A stretch of DNA of 8,503 bases from Methanobacteriota archaeon (GTDB lineage Archaea; Thermoplasmatota; Poseidoniia; Poseidoniales; Thalassarchaeaceae). A program made the translations under genes and the position numbers. Positions 1 through 7,042 of the stretch are shown one piece after another (within the stretch, counting starts at the first letter, position 1; each line of letters opens with the position of its first letter). Under the pieces are notes generated by a model. The model made no database searches. It had not been told where the DNA came from and was given only the letters and a program-made list of their open reading frames with translations. The stretch spans positions 20,310 to 28,812 of the forward strand of contig NYYK01000008.1 of NCBI GenBank assembly GCA_002685895.1, given 5' to 3'.

Positions 1-523
1 TTTCACCACATTCATTGGGTGAGTCAATTGATTCGGTAGAATATCCCCATGCCTGCATAGAAATGACGTCTTCAAACTCAGGCATTGACTTGTAACCGTT
101 GCAATCGAATAATTTCACACCAGAATCGGAAGCTGGATTGTGACTTGCTGTGACCATCATGCCAGCATCAGCATTGAGCAGAAGTAGACAGTGATGTAAG
201 CCTGGCGTAGGCACTTCTCCAACACGTTGAGTTCTACAACCTGCTTGAGAAAGCCCTTTCTCAAGTTCATCAACAATCATTGCATTTCCATCACGCCGAT
301 CCCAGCCAATGACAACAAGAGGGCCCTCCTTGTATTCTTGAGATGAAATCGAACCCCCTGTAGATTCAGAAATTACCGCACCACTAGCCAATCCAATTAG
401 GTATGCTAGAGAAGGTGAAAATTCCCGTTGCAAAATCAATTTTTCAATTGGGTTTTTCCCATCAAGGTTTTGGCTTATTTTACCCCGTATTCCATCGGTG
501 CCGTGCAATCGCTCGCCAACCAT
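1..523 (-). CDS. Phosphohexomutase, GlmM-like (phosphoglucosamine/phosphomannomutase), N-terminal part, runs off the window
   Basis: Alpha-D-phosphohexomutase that would interconvert 6-phospho and 1-phospho sugars in the cytoplasm. Numbering from the Met at 523, the family N-terminal motif GTDGIRG is at residues 8-14, GWDRRD (where GlmM has GKDTR) at 73-78, PTPG at 105-108, and the catalytic phosphoserine loop TASHNP at 125-130 with Ser127. About 174 codons are visible; the metal-binding, sugar-binding and phosphate-binding domains lie beyond base 1. The start is chosen at 523 because AAGGAG lies 8 nt upstream and seven residues then precede GTDGIRG, as in E. coli GlmM. An ATG at 529, overlapping the upstream stop as TGATG, is the alternative and adds two residues. 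Compared with E. coli GlmM (Ser102), some 25 extra residues lie before the catalytic Ser, mostly in a Ser/Gly-rich stretch around residues 49-68. A GlmM role is inferred from the motif style and the GlmU-like neighbour; phosphomannomutase or phosphoglucomutase activity remains possible. Confidence 0.88.
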   Translation of the reverse strand, partial: MVGERLHGTDGIRGKISQNLDGKNPIEKLILQREFSPSLAYLIGLASGAVISESTGGSISSQEYKEGPLVVIGWDRRDGNAMIVDELEKGLSQAGCRTQRVGEVPTPGLHHCLLLLNADAGMMVTASHNPASDSGVKLFDCNGYKSMPEFEDVISMQAWGYSTESIDSPNECGE

Positions 524-528
524 TGGCA

Positions 529-1245
529 TCACTCCTTGATGGTCGAGCCTGCTGCGTGTGCTCCACTAATTGTGAGGTTTGGCCAGATTAGAGATTCACT
601 TCCAATTATTACGCCAGGATTGGTAACTGCATTGCAACCGATTGCAACATTATCACCAATAATAGCTCCAAACTTCCTGAGTCCACTGTCGACATCTCCT
701 CCTTCCAAACCCCTGACAATTACCGAGCGCTCATCATTTCGTAAGTTGGATAGTTTACAACCAGCGCCAAGATTGACACCACATCCAAGAATAGAATCCC
801 CAACATAGTTGAAGTGTGGTGCTTTTGCTTCTGGTAGCAAAAGAGAATGCTTGACTTCAGAAGCGTGCCCTACTACTGCGCCACAGCATATCCATGAGTA
901 TGGCCGAATGTATGCAGTATGCCTAATTTCTGCATTTGGTCCAATGTAACACGGTCCCTCAATCCTCACACCTTCTCCTATGATGGCTCTATCATCTATA
1001 CAGACAGGACCCTTTGAATCATCAATAGATATTGAATCTGATAGGGAATCAGGAACAAGGTGACCAAATTGTTCAAGCAAGTTATTGAGTTGAACTTTCA
1101 GAGAATTTTCATTTGTAGGATCAATTATTGTCCAGATAATTTCATCTTGTTCTGGCAGTAGGGGGATAAATCCAGAGTATTCATTCCGCTTTGCCATACT
1201 GGGCCACAGTTGTGGCGCAGTCAGACTCGCTAGTGGAACCGCCAT
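529..1245 (-). CDS. Short GlmU-like left-handed beta-helix acyltransferase (no nucleotidyltransferase domain)
   Basis: A 238-residue protein. Residues about 1-76 are a poorly conserved N-terminal part. Residues about 77-235 form a hexapeptide-repeat left-handed beta-helix (for example AIIGEGVRIEG, CYIGPNAEI, AIIGDNVAIG, GVIIGSESLI). It carries the GlmU acetyltransferase core: EVKHS (130-134, Lys132), PHFNYVGD (143-150, His144 matching the catalytic His of AGHLTYLGD in E. coli GlmU, Tyr147), VNLGAG (157-162) and SNLRND (166-171, Asn167). The likely reaction is acetylation of glucosamine-1-phosphate by acetyl-CoA. It lacks the GlmU uridylyltransferase half (no N-terminal nucleotide-binding motif). 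The motif order resembles the short GlmU-related proteins known from Chlamydiae and Planctomycetes-type genomes (recalled, not searched). It starts 33 bp after the PEPCK stop and its stop touches the phosphohexomutase start, so it is probably co-transcribed. Met17 (1197) is an alternative start. The exact substrate is inference. Confidence 0.8.
   Translation of the reverse strand: MAVPLASLTAPQLWPSMAKRNEYSGFIPLLPEQDEIIWTIIDPTNENSLKVQLNNLLEQFGHLVPDSLSDSISIDDSKGPVCIDDRAIIGEGVRIEGPCYIGPNAEIRHTAYIRPYSWICCGAVVGHASEVKHSLLLPEAKAPHFNYVGDSILGCGVNLGAGCKLSNLRNDERSVIVRGLEGGDVDSGLRKFGAIIGDNVAIGCNAVTNPGVIIGSESLIWPNLTISGAHAAGSTIKE
532..537 (-). promoter_or_regulatory. Shine-Dalgarno-like site for the phosphohexomutase
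   Basis: AAGGAG, inside the last codons of the upstream beta-helix gene, stands 8 nt before the ATG at 523 and only 2 nt before the ATG at 529. The spacing favours initiation at 523. It is the only well-placed Shine-Dalgarno-like site found before any gene here, and it fits internal initiation within a polycistronic mRNA. Confidence 0.45.
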
Positions 1246-1246
1246 G

Positions 1247-1275
1247 CTTCGCCGAAGAGTCCATCATGCTTGATG
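1247..1275. repeat. Two short inverted repeats in the gap between PEPCK and the beta-helix gene
   Basis: CTTCGCCGAAG (1247-1257) is a palindrome with 5-bp arms around one base, just before the beta-helix ATG. CATCA-TGCT-TGATG (1262-1275) is a 5-bp stem with a 4-nt loop. On the minus-strand mRNA both could form small hairpins between two cistrons. The arms are short enough to arise by chance and there is no U-tract, so this is not called a terminator. Confidence 0.25.
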
Positions 1276-1278
1276 CTT

Positions 1279-2901
1279 TCAGTTGTTGAGTACTATTGGA
1301 GCAGCAGATAAAACCGCATCACTGCAACCCGATACGAACTGTTTGAAGTTATCATTGAACATCTCTGCGAGTTTGTCGGCGATTTGGTCGTATTCGCCTC
1401 CATTTTCCCATGTTGTTCTAGGTTGGAGTATTTCAGAAGGCACACCATCACATGAAGTAGGAATTTTGAATTGGAACCGTTCGTCTATGATGAATTCAGC
1501 ATCATTGAGTGAACCATCTAGTGCAGCATTCAATAGTGCTCTAGTCCACCTAATCTTAATTCGGTCACTATTGCCATACCCTCCAGCAACCCAGCCAGTG
1601 TTTAGAAGCCAACACGAAGCATTGTTTTCAGCGACTTTCTTCGATAGTAAGTCGGCATAAACACTAGGGTGCATCGGCATGAATGGTGCTCCAAAGCAGG
1701 CAGAAAAAGTAGCCTGCGGTTCAACCACTCCAATTTCAGTACCAGCTACTTTGGCTGTGTAACCAGAAATGAAGTGGTATGCTGCTTGTTCGGGTGTTAA
1801 TTGTGAGATTGGTGGTAGCACTCCAAATGCATCACAAGTTAGGAAGACCACATTGTGAGGTAATCCTCCTTTACTACTAACCACCCTGTTTTCAATAGAT
1901 TCCAATGGATATGAACCACGAGTATTCTGGGTGAGAGATACATCGCCGAAGTCCGGAACGCCATCATCATCAAGAACTACATTTTCAAGAATAGTTCCAG
2001 GCATACGGCTGGTCGCAAAAATTTCTGGTTCATCTACTTCTGAGAGATTAATCATTTTGGCGTAACATCCACCTTCAAAGTTGAACACACCTTCATTATT
2101 CCAGCCGTGCTCATCATCCCCTATTAGTGGCCGATATGGGTCAGCAGAAAGGGTAGTTTTTCCAGTTCCAGATAATCCAAAGAAGACAGCACAATCATCA
2201 TTCTCCCCAACATTAGCAGAGCAGTGCATCGGTAGGTGTCCCTCTAATGGTAGAAGGTAGTTCATAATTGAAAAGATGGATTTTTTAATTTCACCCGCAT
2301 ATCTAGTACCGCCGATGATAATTTGTTTTTCTGAAAAGCAAACGATAACAAATACTTCTGAATTGACACCGTCAACCTCCGCATCCGCAAGGAAATGCGG
2401 TGCGTGAAGGACGGTAAATTCAGGTTGATGATTCTTCACCTCTTCCACACTTGGACGCAGAAACATGTTTCGGGCAAATGCAGAATGCCACGCATTCTCT
2501 GTTACCACCCGAATAGCAAGTTGCTGTTCATCATCAGCACCAGCAAACAGATCTTGCACGAATAGTTCAGGTTGTAAATTGAGATAATTACGGACTTTCT
2601 CGCGTAGATTGATAAAAATCTCTTTTGTGGTTGGAACATTAATTTCACCCCACCAAACATTTTCTTCGACAGCATCCTCGCGTACGATGAATTTGTCATT
2701 TGGTGACCGTCCAGTTCTTTCACCTGTTCTAGTCACAAGAACTCCATGTTTACTCAGAACCCCCTCTTTTCTTTCCACTGCGCGTGAAATTAGATCAGAA
2801 CTAACCAAATTCCAGTTGATAACACCACTTGGATTAAGGCCATGTGACTCCAATCCTACGGGTTCTCGAAGGTCGGCATCACGGTGAACAGGCGTGACCA
2901 T
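1279..2901 (-). CDS. pckA: Phosphoenolpyruvate carboxykinase (ATP)
   Basis: Cytoplasmic enzyme converting oxaloacetate and ATP to phosphoenolpyruvate, ADP and CO2, the entry step of gluconeogenesis. At 540 residues it equals the E. coli PckA length. Visible motifs: TGRSPNDK (63-70, substrate-binding Arg65), YAGEIKK (201-207, metal ligand Lys207), PMHCSAN (224-230, metal ligand His226), the P-loop GLSGTGKTTLS (242-252, Lys248), and kinase-2 LIGDDEHGW (259-267, Asp262/Asp263). All sit 0 to 6 residues from their E. coli positions, so the enzyme should be active. The P-loop form and length place it in the ATP-dependent family rather than the GTP family (PckG). It is the first gene of the leftward cluster, divergent from the giant membrane-protein gene. 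The ATG at 2901 is the first Met, directly preceded on its own strand by nine C. No Shine-Dalgarno is present, so translation may be leaderless or controlled by leader structure. Confidence 0.97.
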   Translation of the reverse strand: MVTPVHRDADLREPVGLESHGLNPSGVINWNLVSSDLISRAVERKEGVLSKHGVLVTRTGERTGRSPNDKFIVREDAVEENVWWGEINVPTTKEIFINLREKVRNYLNLQPELFVQDLFAGADDEQQLAIRVVTENAWHSAFARNMFLRPSVEEVKNHQPEFTVLHAPHFLADAEVDGVNSEVFVIVCFSEKQIIIGGTRYAGEIKKSIFSIMNYLLPLEGHLPMHCSANVGENDDCAVFFGLSGTGKTTLSADPYRPLIGDDEHGWNNEGVFNFEGGCYAKMINLSEVDEPEIFATSRMPGTILENVVLDDDGVPDFGDVSLTQNTRGSYPLESIENRVVSSKGGLPHNVVFLTCDAFGVLPPISQLTPEQAAYHFISGYTAKVAGTEIGVVEPQATFSACFGAPFMPMHPSVYADLLSKKVAENNASCWLLNTGWVAGGYGNSDRIKIRWTRALLNAALDGSLNDAEFIIDERFQFKIPTSCDGVPSEILQPRTTWENGGEYDQIADKLAEMFNDNFKQFVSGCSDAVLSAAPIVLNN

Positions 2902-2945
2902 GGGGGGGGGCGGGCCGAGACACCTCTTAGAATACTATGCCCCCC
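2902..2945. repeat. G9 run and C6 run able to pair, next to the pckA start codon
   Basis: Nine consecutive G (2902-2910) touch the pckA start codon, followed by CGGGCC. Six C follow at 2940-2945. On the pckA strand this reads G6, about 29 nt, then C9 and AUG, so six consecutive G:C pairs could close a hairpin directly against the start codon if the mRNA begins upstream of 2945. The GC-rich block stands out from the AT-richer surroundings. Confidence 0.45.
2927..2934 (-). promoter_or_regulatory. Possible TATA-box-like element for pckA
   Basis: The minus strand reads TATTCTAA, centred about 29 bp before the pckA ATG. That is the distance expected of an archaeal TATA box serving a leaderless transcript. 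The match to a consensus is weak and no BRE is obvious. If correct, the G6/C9 hairpin would not be in the mRNA. Confidence 0.25.
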
Positions 2946-2993
2946 TTCTCTGGTACATCAGATGATAGTAAAGAGAATAATGTAAGGGCGACC

Positions 2994-3020
2994 TTGATGG
3001 CATAAGGCGTATTCCATCAA
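2994..3020. repeat. Inverted repeat before the giant membrane-protein start (operator or 5' leader hairpin)
   Basis: TTGATGGCATA (2994-3004) and TATTCCATCAA (3010-3020) are 11-bp arms matching at 10 of 11 positions, separated by AGGCG. The outer seven base pairs are perfect. The element ends 5 bp before the ATG at 3026. Its size and two-fold symmetry suit a dimeric regulator whose site overlaps the transcription start. In RNA it would instead form a stem just before the start codon. The sequence cannot decide between these. Confidence 0.5.
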
Positions 3021-3025
3021 TGTAG

Positions 3026-6000
3026 ATGGGGGTTCAACCAACCGACGAGGATGACTCTGTCATCCGAAAGCGCGAATTCGATATGAGCGGCGGTCTAGAC
3101 CTCTCAAGTTTCCTAGATGAAGATGCAATTGATGAAGCAAATCAAGCAGCACTCCCCGAACCCAAAGAGCAAGATGAGGAAGCAAAGGATGAAGCGATGG
3201 GCGATTTATTCGACCCTTTCGCAACAGGATCACATCCCGGCGAAGTAAGGCGCGATGGCACTGTACACCTACCACCTGAAATGGATAGTATCACTGAATT
3301 GGCCTCTACCGGCGAAAAGCGGTTGCATTGGGGTATCATGATTAGCATGATTCTCGTCTATTCTATCGTTGGATGGCTTATTGGTACTACCATGCCTCCC
3401 ATAGTTGGCCTGTTTGGATTACTTGGCCTAGCTTTCATAGGTTTTGTTCTCGGTGAGCGTTGGATTCCAGATGCTGGTATGCGAATGCTTGGCATTACTT
3501 GGGTCATTATCACGATGAAACTACTCTATGGTCTAGCTATTGACTTACACCATTGGGAGTTATGGGGTATATTTCCCATTGATGCTACGGTATTAGGAGG
3601 GATACTTCTCTCTCTTGTTGCACTTAATGTATGGATTTCATATCACCACAATGAGGATGCAATTGCGGCACAAGCAACACTTGTATTGCTAGCAATTGGT
3701 TCAGGTGCAGGTGCAGTCTACGGGGAGTTGGGGGTTGCAGGGGGGATAGTCGTTGCAACTCTGCTTTTACACGGATTAGCATGGCATAGACAGAGCGGCA
3801 ATCTTGCATCACTTGGAATCGCAGCATCTAATATTTGGATCGGTTTTCATGCTTTCAGCAACGATTGGAAAATAGGTGCGCTTGAAATTGTCAAGTTTGA
3901 CGACTTACTCCTTCTTTTTCTATTACTAGGCGGCATCAACGCACTCAATGCAGCGATGGCGGCAAAGTTCTCAAAGAAGGACAACTGGTTTAGCGACGGT
4001 TTGTCACTAGTGGGTCTTGGTCGCCCAGGATTGTGGTCTGTATCTATTGGCCTTGGTATGATTGGCGCATTGTTAGCAATATCAGCAAATAGAGCGGATA
4101 CACCTTACGCACTCGCACTCATCATGATGCTTCTCGCCAGTTTTGGCGGCTCTTATCTTGTTGTTAGAGGAATTTCAGTACAGCGAATTCTAACACCATT
4201 TGGAATAGGATTACCATTCTTGGTGGTACTTCTTATTATCCAGGAATCAGGGACATTCACAGCCCCATTTGGTATAGGTAGTTATGAGGTATTTACTGTA
4301 CTATCAGCTCTTCTCACTGCTACAGTTCTTCTCAATAATCAATCGCTTGTCAGTGATCATGTATTGTGGGGCGGAAGTATTGTCATGGTCATCCTGATGA
4401 CTATATTGATTCCATCTCATCCAAGTGCACAAGGTGGTGATGGGGGAGCACTCATTTTCATTGCTCTTGGTATCATTCATCTTGGAACAGGGTTGTTAGC
4501 TCTCATTCGCAAGTCGCCCTCCTTAGCAGGGGTAACAATTCTCGTTCCTTGGCTTTGGGTTCTTTCCATCACTTTCTGGGCAACCGGTGCGCGTACCTTC
4601 AATGCTGCTAATCAATCGTGGGATTTGGCTTCAGGAGTTGTAGGCTGGGATGGATGGTATCTAACGTATTACCTCATTTTTGTTACACTTCTACAGTATC
4701 CTGTAAATCGTGCGTTAGGTGAGTCTGGAGTCAATCTCGCAGCACGTTTCGTTGGGCTTTCAGAGATTGGAGCTAGATTACGTGATAGTGGAATGCTGAA
4801 ACTATGGAATCTTGCTTTCATATTATCACTCATTGTTTGGGTTGCTGTTACAAGGGCAGGAGAAATTCCTGGTTACGGTTTGTTGTCTGGGCTTGCAGTA
4901 TTACTTGCAATCAATGTATTTGCAGAATGTCGCGGGGAGCATCAAGATAATCCTAGAACTTTGATGATATTATTCGGCATCACTGCCCTTTGGTTGCAGT
5001 GGCGTCACGGACTTGATGCTGCTTGGATGGTGATGATTGTGGCAGGCCTAGGTTCATTGGTACTATTTGGGAAAAATCTCGAAGTTGAAGATATTCTTAG
5101 TTTACTAATGGGTTTCTTGACCGCTCATACGGTTATCTTCACACTAGATCAATCAACCAGTTCGCTACTAGATGATGAATTACTTCTTGAAATGGGCCTG
5201 ACTGGTTGGGTAATTCTTGCTACGGTAATTCTTACCCTAGCCCTATACTTACCACGCGCGGGTAAAATGGAGAAATTGCTCAAACCCGCAGCCACCTCAG
5301 CAATGTTGCTTATTGTCACAATTTGGGCCATGATGGTAGAAGGGATGTCGTTCATCCAACTATCTGTTGCGGGCACATTGTTTGTCGGTTCAGGCATCTG
5401 GCTTGCCGCTCAAGGGGAGTTACGTGCCGAATTGAAGGCGGTGGGCGCTCGAGAAGAGAGAAGAGGAAGAATGGAGCGTATTGAAGAAATTCAACATTCG
5501 TTGGAATCTGAACTTACAGTGGCTAAAGAGTCACCACCCCTTCTTGAACAAGGGTCAGAAAGTCCAACATCAGCACTTTCGGTATCTACTGGACAAGAAC
5601 CAACTCCATTAGCTAGTCAAACCTCTTCGACATTAACTCAAGCAAGTAAGACCTATCATTTCAATTCAGAAGAGGCAGCGGCTTCTGCAGTAGCAGGAAA
5701 AGTATCCGTTGAAGCACTATCACAAGCGGTTTCTATTGGTAAAGTGAAGGCAGTCGCTCCAGAACTTTACATGCAGGTAGAAAAGATGCGTAAGAAGTCA
5801 AAACGTCGTGGTGATCTCTCAAATGAAGAGTTACTCTATGGTGACATACACCACAAACCAGTCATTGTATTGGCGTTTATCGCGGGTATCATATTATTCG
5901 GCATCTATGTTGTTTGGAGTTTAGGCTCAGCTTCCGCAGGAATTCTTGTAGTAAGCGGAGCAATCAGTCTCGTGTTAATTGGAATTTCCCGTTGGCGAGC

Positions 6001-7042
6001 AAGTAGTAACGAATTGACACTACCTGACTTGTTAGGGATTGAGACACCTTTCGCTGCTACAATAGCCGGCCTTACACTAATGCACTTTACTGGAAGATTA
6101 GCACCAGGTGCTAGTATGGGTAACCAAGTTGATTTTGCAGTGTTTGCCATTATTCTCCTTCTTTTAATAGGCATTTCACTTACTGGAAGAAAGGACTTAG
6201 TCCATCGAATACCCGCTGCAATTGAGTGGTATATCGCCACCCTTGTCATCGCTCGTTGTGCTGGTACAGTAATGGCAGGCACTATGCCTATGCCCATTCT
6301 TACAGATCCATTGACCCCACTTGCAGGAGGCACAACAATTTCCTTTACGGTGCCGTGGATTATTGTTGAAGTAGTCTTACTTGTATGTGTCATAGGTTGG
6401 GATTGGATAGAGGGCGTTCGCCGTAAGAACAACCTCCCAGATTTCCATGGTGCTGCAGGACGGGGCGGCTGGGTTATTCTCATCACGATTTTATCAATTG
6501 GGCCAGTTGCTTTCTTAGCAATCATTCTTGGCTTACGTCGCGGAATCCAATGGAAGCAACCCGCTGCCGTTGGCATCAATATTCTTGCAATAGTGTTGGC
6601 ATCTCGCTCATTAGCAAGCATGTATTCCGAATTGATTCCATATATCACATATGTAATGATAATTCTAGGGCTTTTCACTCTTGCCTGCCTAGTGGCCACA
6701 GTTCCTATGCGAAGGCCAGCATGGTCGACCACATGGTCTTGGGATGCTCACTTGTTACTCCCTCTAGGTGTACTCCTTCTCACAGGGATCAGTCCTTTTC
6801 TCGTAGTCTCTATTCTCGCACTCTCTCTTGTGATTTGGGTTACGGGAATTCTCCAGTTACGACGCTCTCTTAGGATATGGGGTGCTGCTGATCTCATCCT
6901 TGCTTTAGTCGTTGCAGCACTCGCTGCACAGGGAGAAATCAACCCGACGTCTCTGCTTTTGATGGGAATCGCATTAGGCGTAGAATTAGGAATTATAGCA
7001 TGGCTTGGACAGAAACATGAGGGTCAAATGGCAGTAGATTGA
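3026..7042 (+). CDS. Giant polytopic membrane protein, about 37 membrane segments, family not recognised
   Basis: A 1338-residue integral membrane protein of unknown function. Residues 1-98 form an acidic, hydrophilic N-terminal tail. Residues about 101-796 hold roughly 24 hydrophobic helices. Residues about 797-944 form a soluble linker: a charged helical part (about 799-835), a Ser/Thr/Gln-rich part (about 836-875), an Ala-rich part (about 880-915) and a basic patch KMRKKSKRRG (920-929). Residues about 945-1329 hold about 13 more helices. An even helix number in the first block and the basic linker agree with tail and linker both being cytoplasmic. No transport, ATPase, protease or glycosyltransferase motif was recognised. 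The overall plan (soluble N-part, dozens of helices) recalls DUF2339-type membrane proteins, but that is only a resemblance. ATG 3026 is the first start after an in-frame TAG at 3023; Met20 (3083) is an alternative. The stop overlaps the start of the FKBP-like gene, suggesting coupled synthesis and a shared role. Confidence 0.85.
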   Translation: MGVQPTDEDDSVIRKREFDMSGGLDLSSFLDEDAIDEANQAALPEPKEQDEEAKDEAMGDLFDPFATGSHPGEVRRDGTVHLPPEMDSITELASTGEKRLHWGIMISMILVYSIVGWLIGTTMPPIVGLFGLLGLAFIGFVLGERWIPDAGMRMLGITWVIITMKLLYGLAIDLHHWELWGIFPIDATVLGGILLSLVALNVWISYHHNEDAIAAQATLVLLAIGSGAGAVYGELGVAGGIVVATLLLHGLAWHRQSGNLASLGIAASNIWIGFHAFSNDWKIGALEIVKFDDLLLLFLLLGGINALNAAMAAKFSKKDNWFSDGLSLVGLGRPGLWSVSIGLGMIGALLAISANRADTPYALALIMMLLASFGGSYLVVRGISVQRILTPFGIGLPFLVVLLIIQESGTFTAPFGIGSYEVFTVLSALLTATVLLNNQSLVSDHVLWGGSIVMVILMTILIPSHPSAQGGDGGALIFIALGIIHLGTGLLALIRKSPSLAGVTILVPWLWVLSITFWATGARTFNAANQSWDLASGVVGWDGWYLTYYLIFVTLLQYPVNRALGESGVNLAARFVGLSEIGARLRDSGMLKLWNLAFILSLIVWVAVTRAGEIPGYGLLSGLAVLLAINVFAECRGEHQDNPRTLMILFGITALWLQWRHGLDAAWMVMIVAGLGSLVLFGKNLEVEDILSLLMGFLTAHTVIFTLDQSTSSLLDDELLLEMGLTGWVILATVILTLALYLPRAGKMEKLLKPAATSAMLLIVTIWAMMVEGMSFIQLSVAGTLFVGSGIWLAAQGELRAELKAVGAREERRGRMERIEEIQHSLESELTVAKESPPLLEQGSESPTSALSVSTGQEPTPLASQTSSTLTQASKTYHFNSEEAAASAVAGKVSVEALSQAVSIGKVKAVAPELYMQVEKMRKKSKRRGDLSNEELLYGDIHHKPVIVLAFIAGIILFGIYVVWSLGSASAGILVVSGAISLVLIGISRWRASSNELTLPDLLGIETPFAATIAGLTLMHFTGRLAPGASMGNQVDFAVFAIILLLLIGISLTGRKDLVHRIPAAIEWYIATLVIARCAGTVMAGTMPMPILTDPLTPLAGGTTISFTVPWIIVEVVLLVCVIGWDWIEGVRRKNNLPDFHGAAGRGGWVILITILSIGPVAFLAIILGLRRGIQWKQPAAVGINILAIVLASRSLASMYSELIPYITYVMIILGLFTLACLVATVPMRRPAWSTTWSWDAHLLLPLGVLLLTGISPFLVVSILALSLVIWVTGILQLRRSLRIWGAADLILALVVAALAAQGEINPTSLLLMGIALGVELGIIAWLGQKHEGQMAVD

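Larger units (their letters stand above)
2902..3025. promoter_or_regulatory. Divergent intergenic region between pckA and the giant membrane-protein gene
   Basis: The 124 bp between two divergent start codons must hold both promoters. Neither shows a Shine-Dalgarno. Rightward, an AT-rich stretch AATAATGTAA (2976-2985) is the most TATA-like element and would put transcription start near 3005. Leftward, see the element at 2927-2934. The region also contains a G9 run, a C6 run and an inverted repeat, listed separately. Promoter elements are weak matches and were assigned by eye. Confidence 0.6.

Noticed and set aside
428..808. Open frame of 126 codons on the plus strand
   Set aside because: Antisense to the phosphohexomutase start and the beta-helix gene, both supported by family motifs; its translation shows no domain.
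2902..2946. Paired G and C runs as a factor-independent terminator
   Set aside because: The region lies between two divergent start codons, so no transcript ends there, and no U-tract follows the stem.
5905..6732. Open frame of 275 codons on the minus strand
   Set aside because: It lies wholly opposite the membrane-protein gene, its translation is basic and Pro/Arg/Ile-rich without recognisable motifs, and the plus-strand frame has convincing membrane helices throughout.
6550..6873. Plus-strand open frame of 107 codons
   Set aside because: It sits inside the giant membrane-protein gene in another frame, with no motif or initiation signal.
3026..7042. The giant protein as a sequencing fusion of two genes through a lost stop or frameshift
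   Set aside because: The linker reads in one frame as plausible protein with normal codon use, and no start-like context or intergenic sequence is visible at the junction. An evolutionary fusion remains possible.
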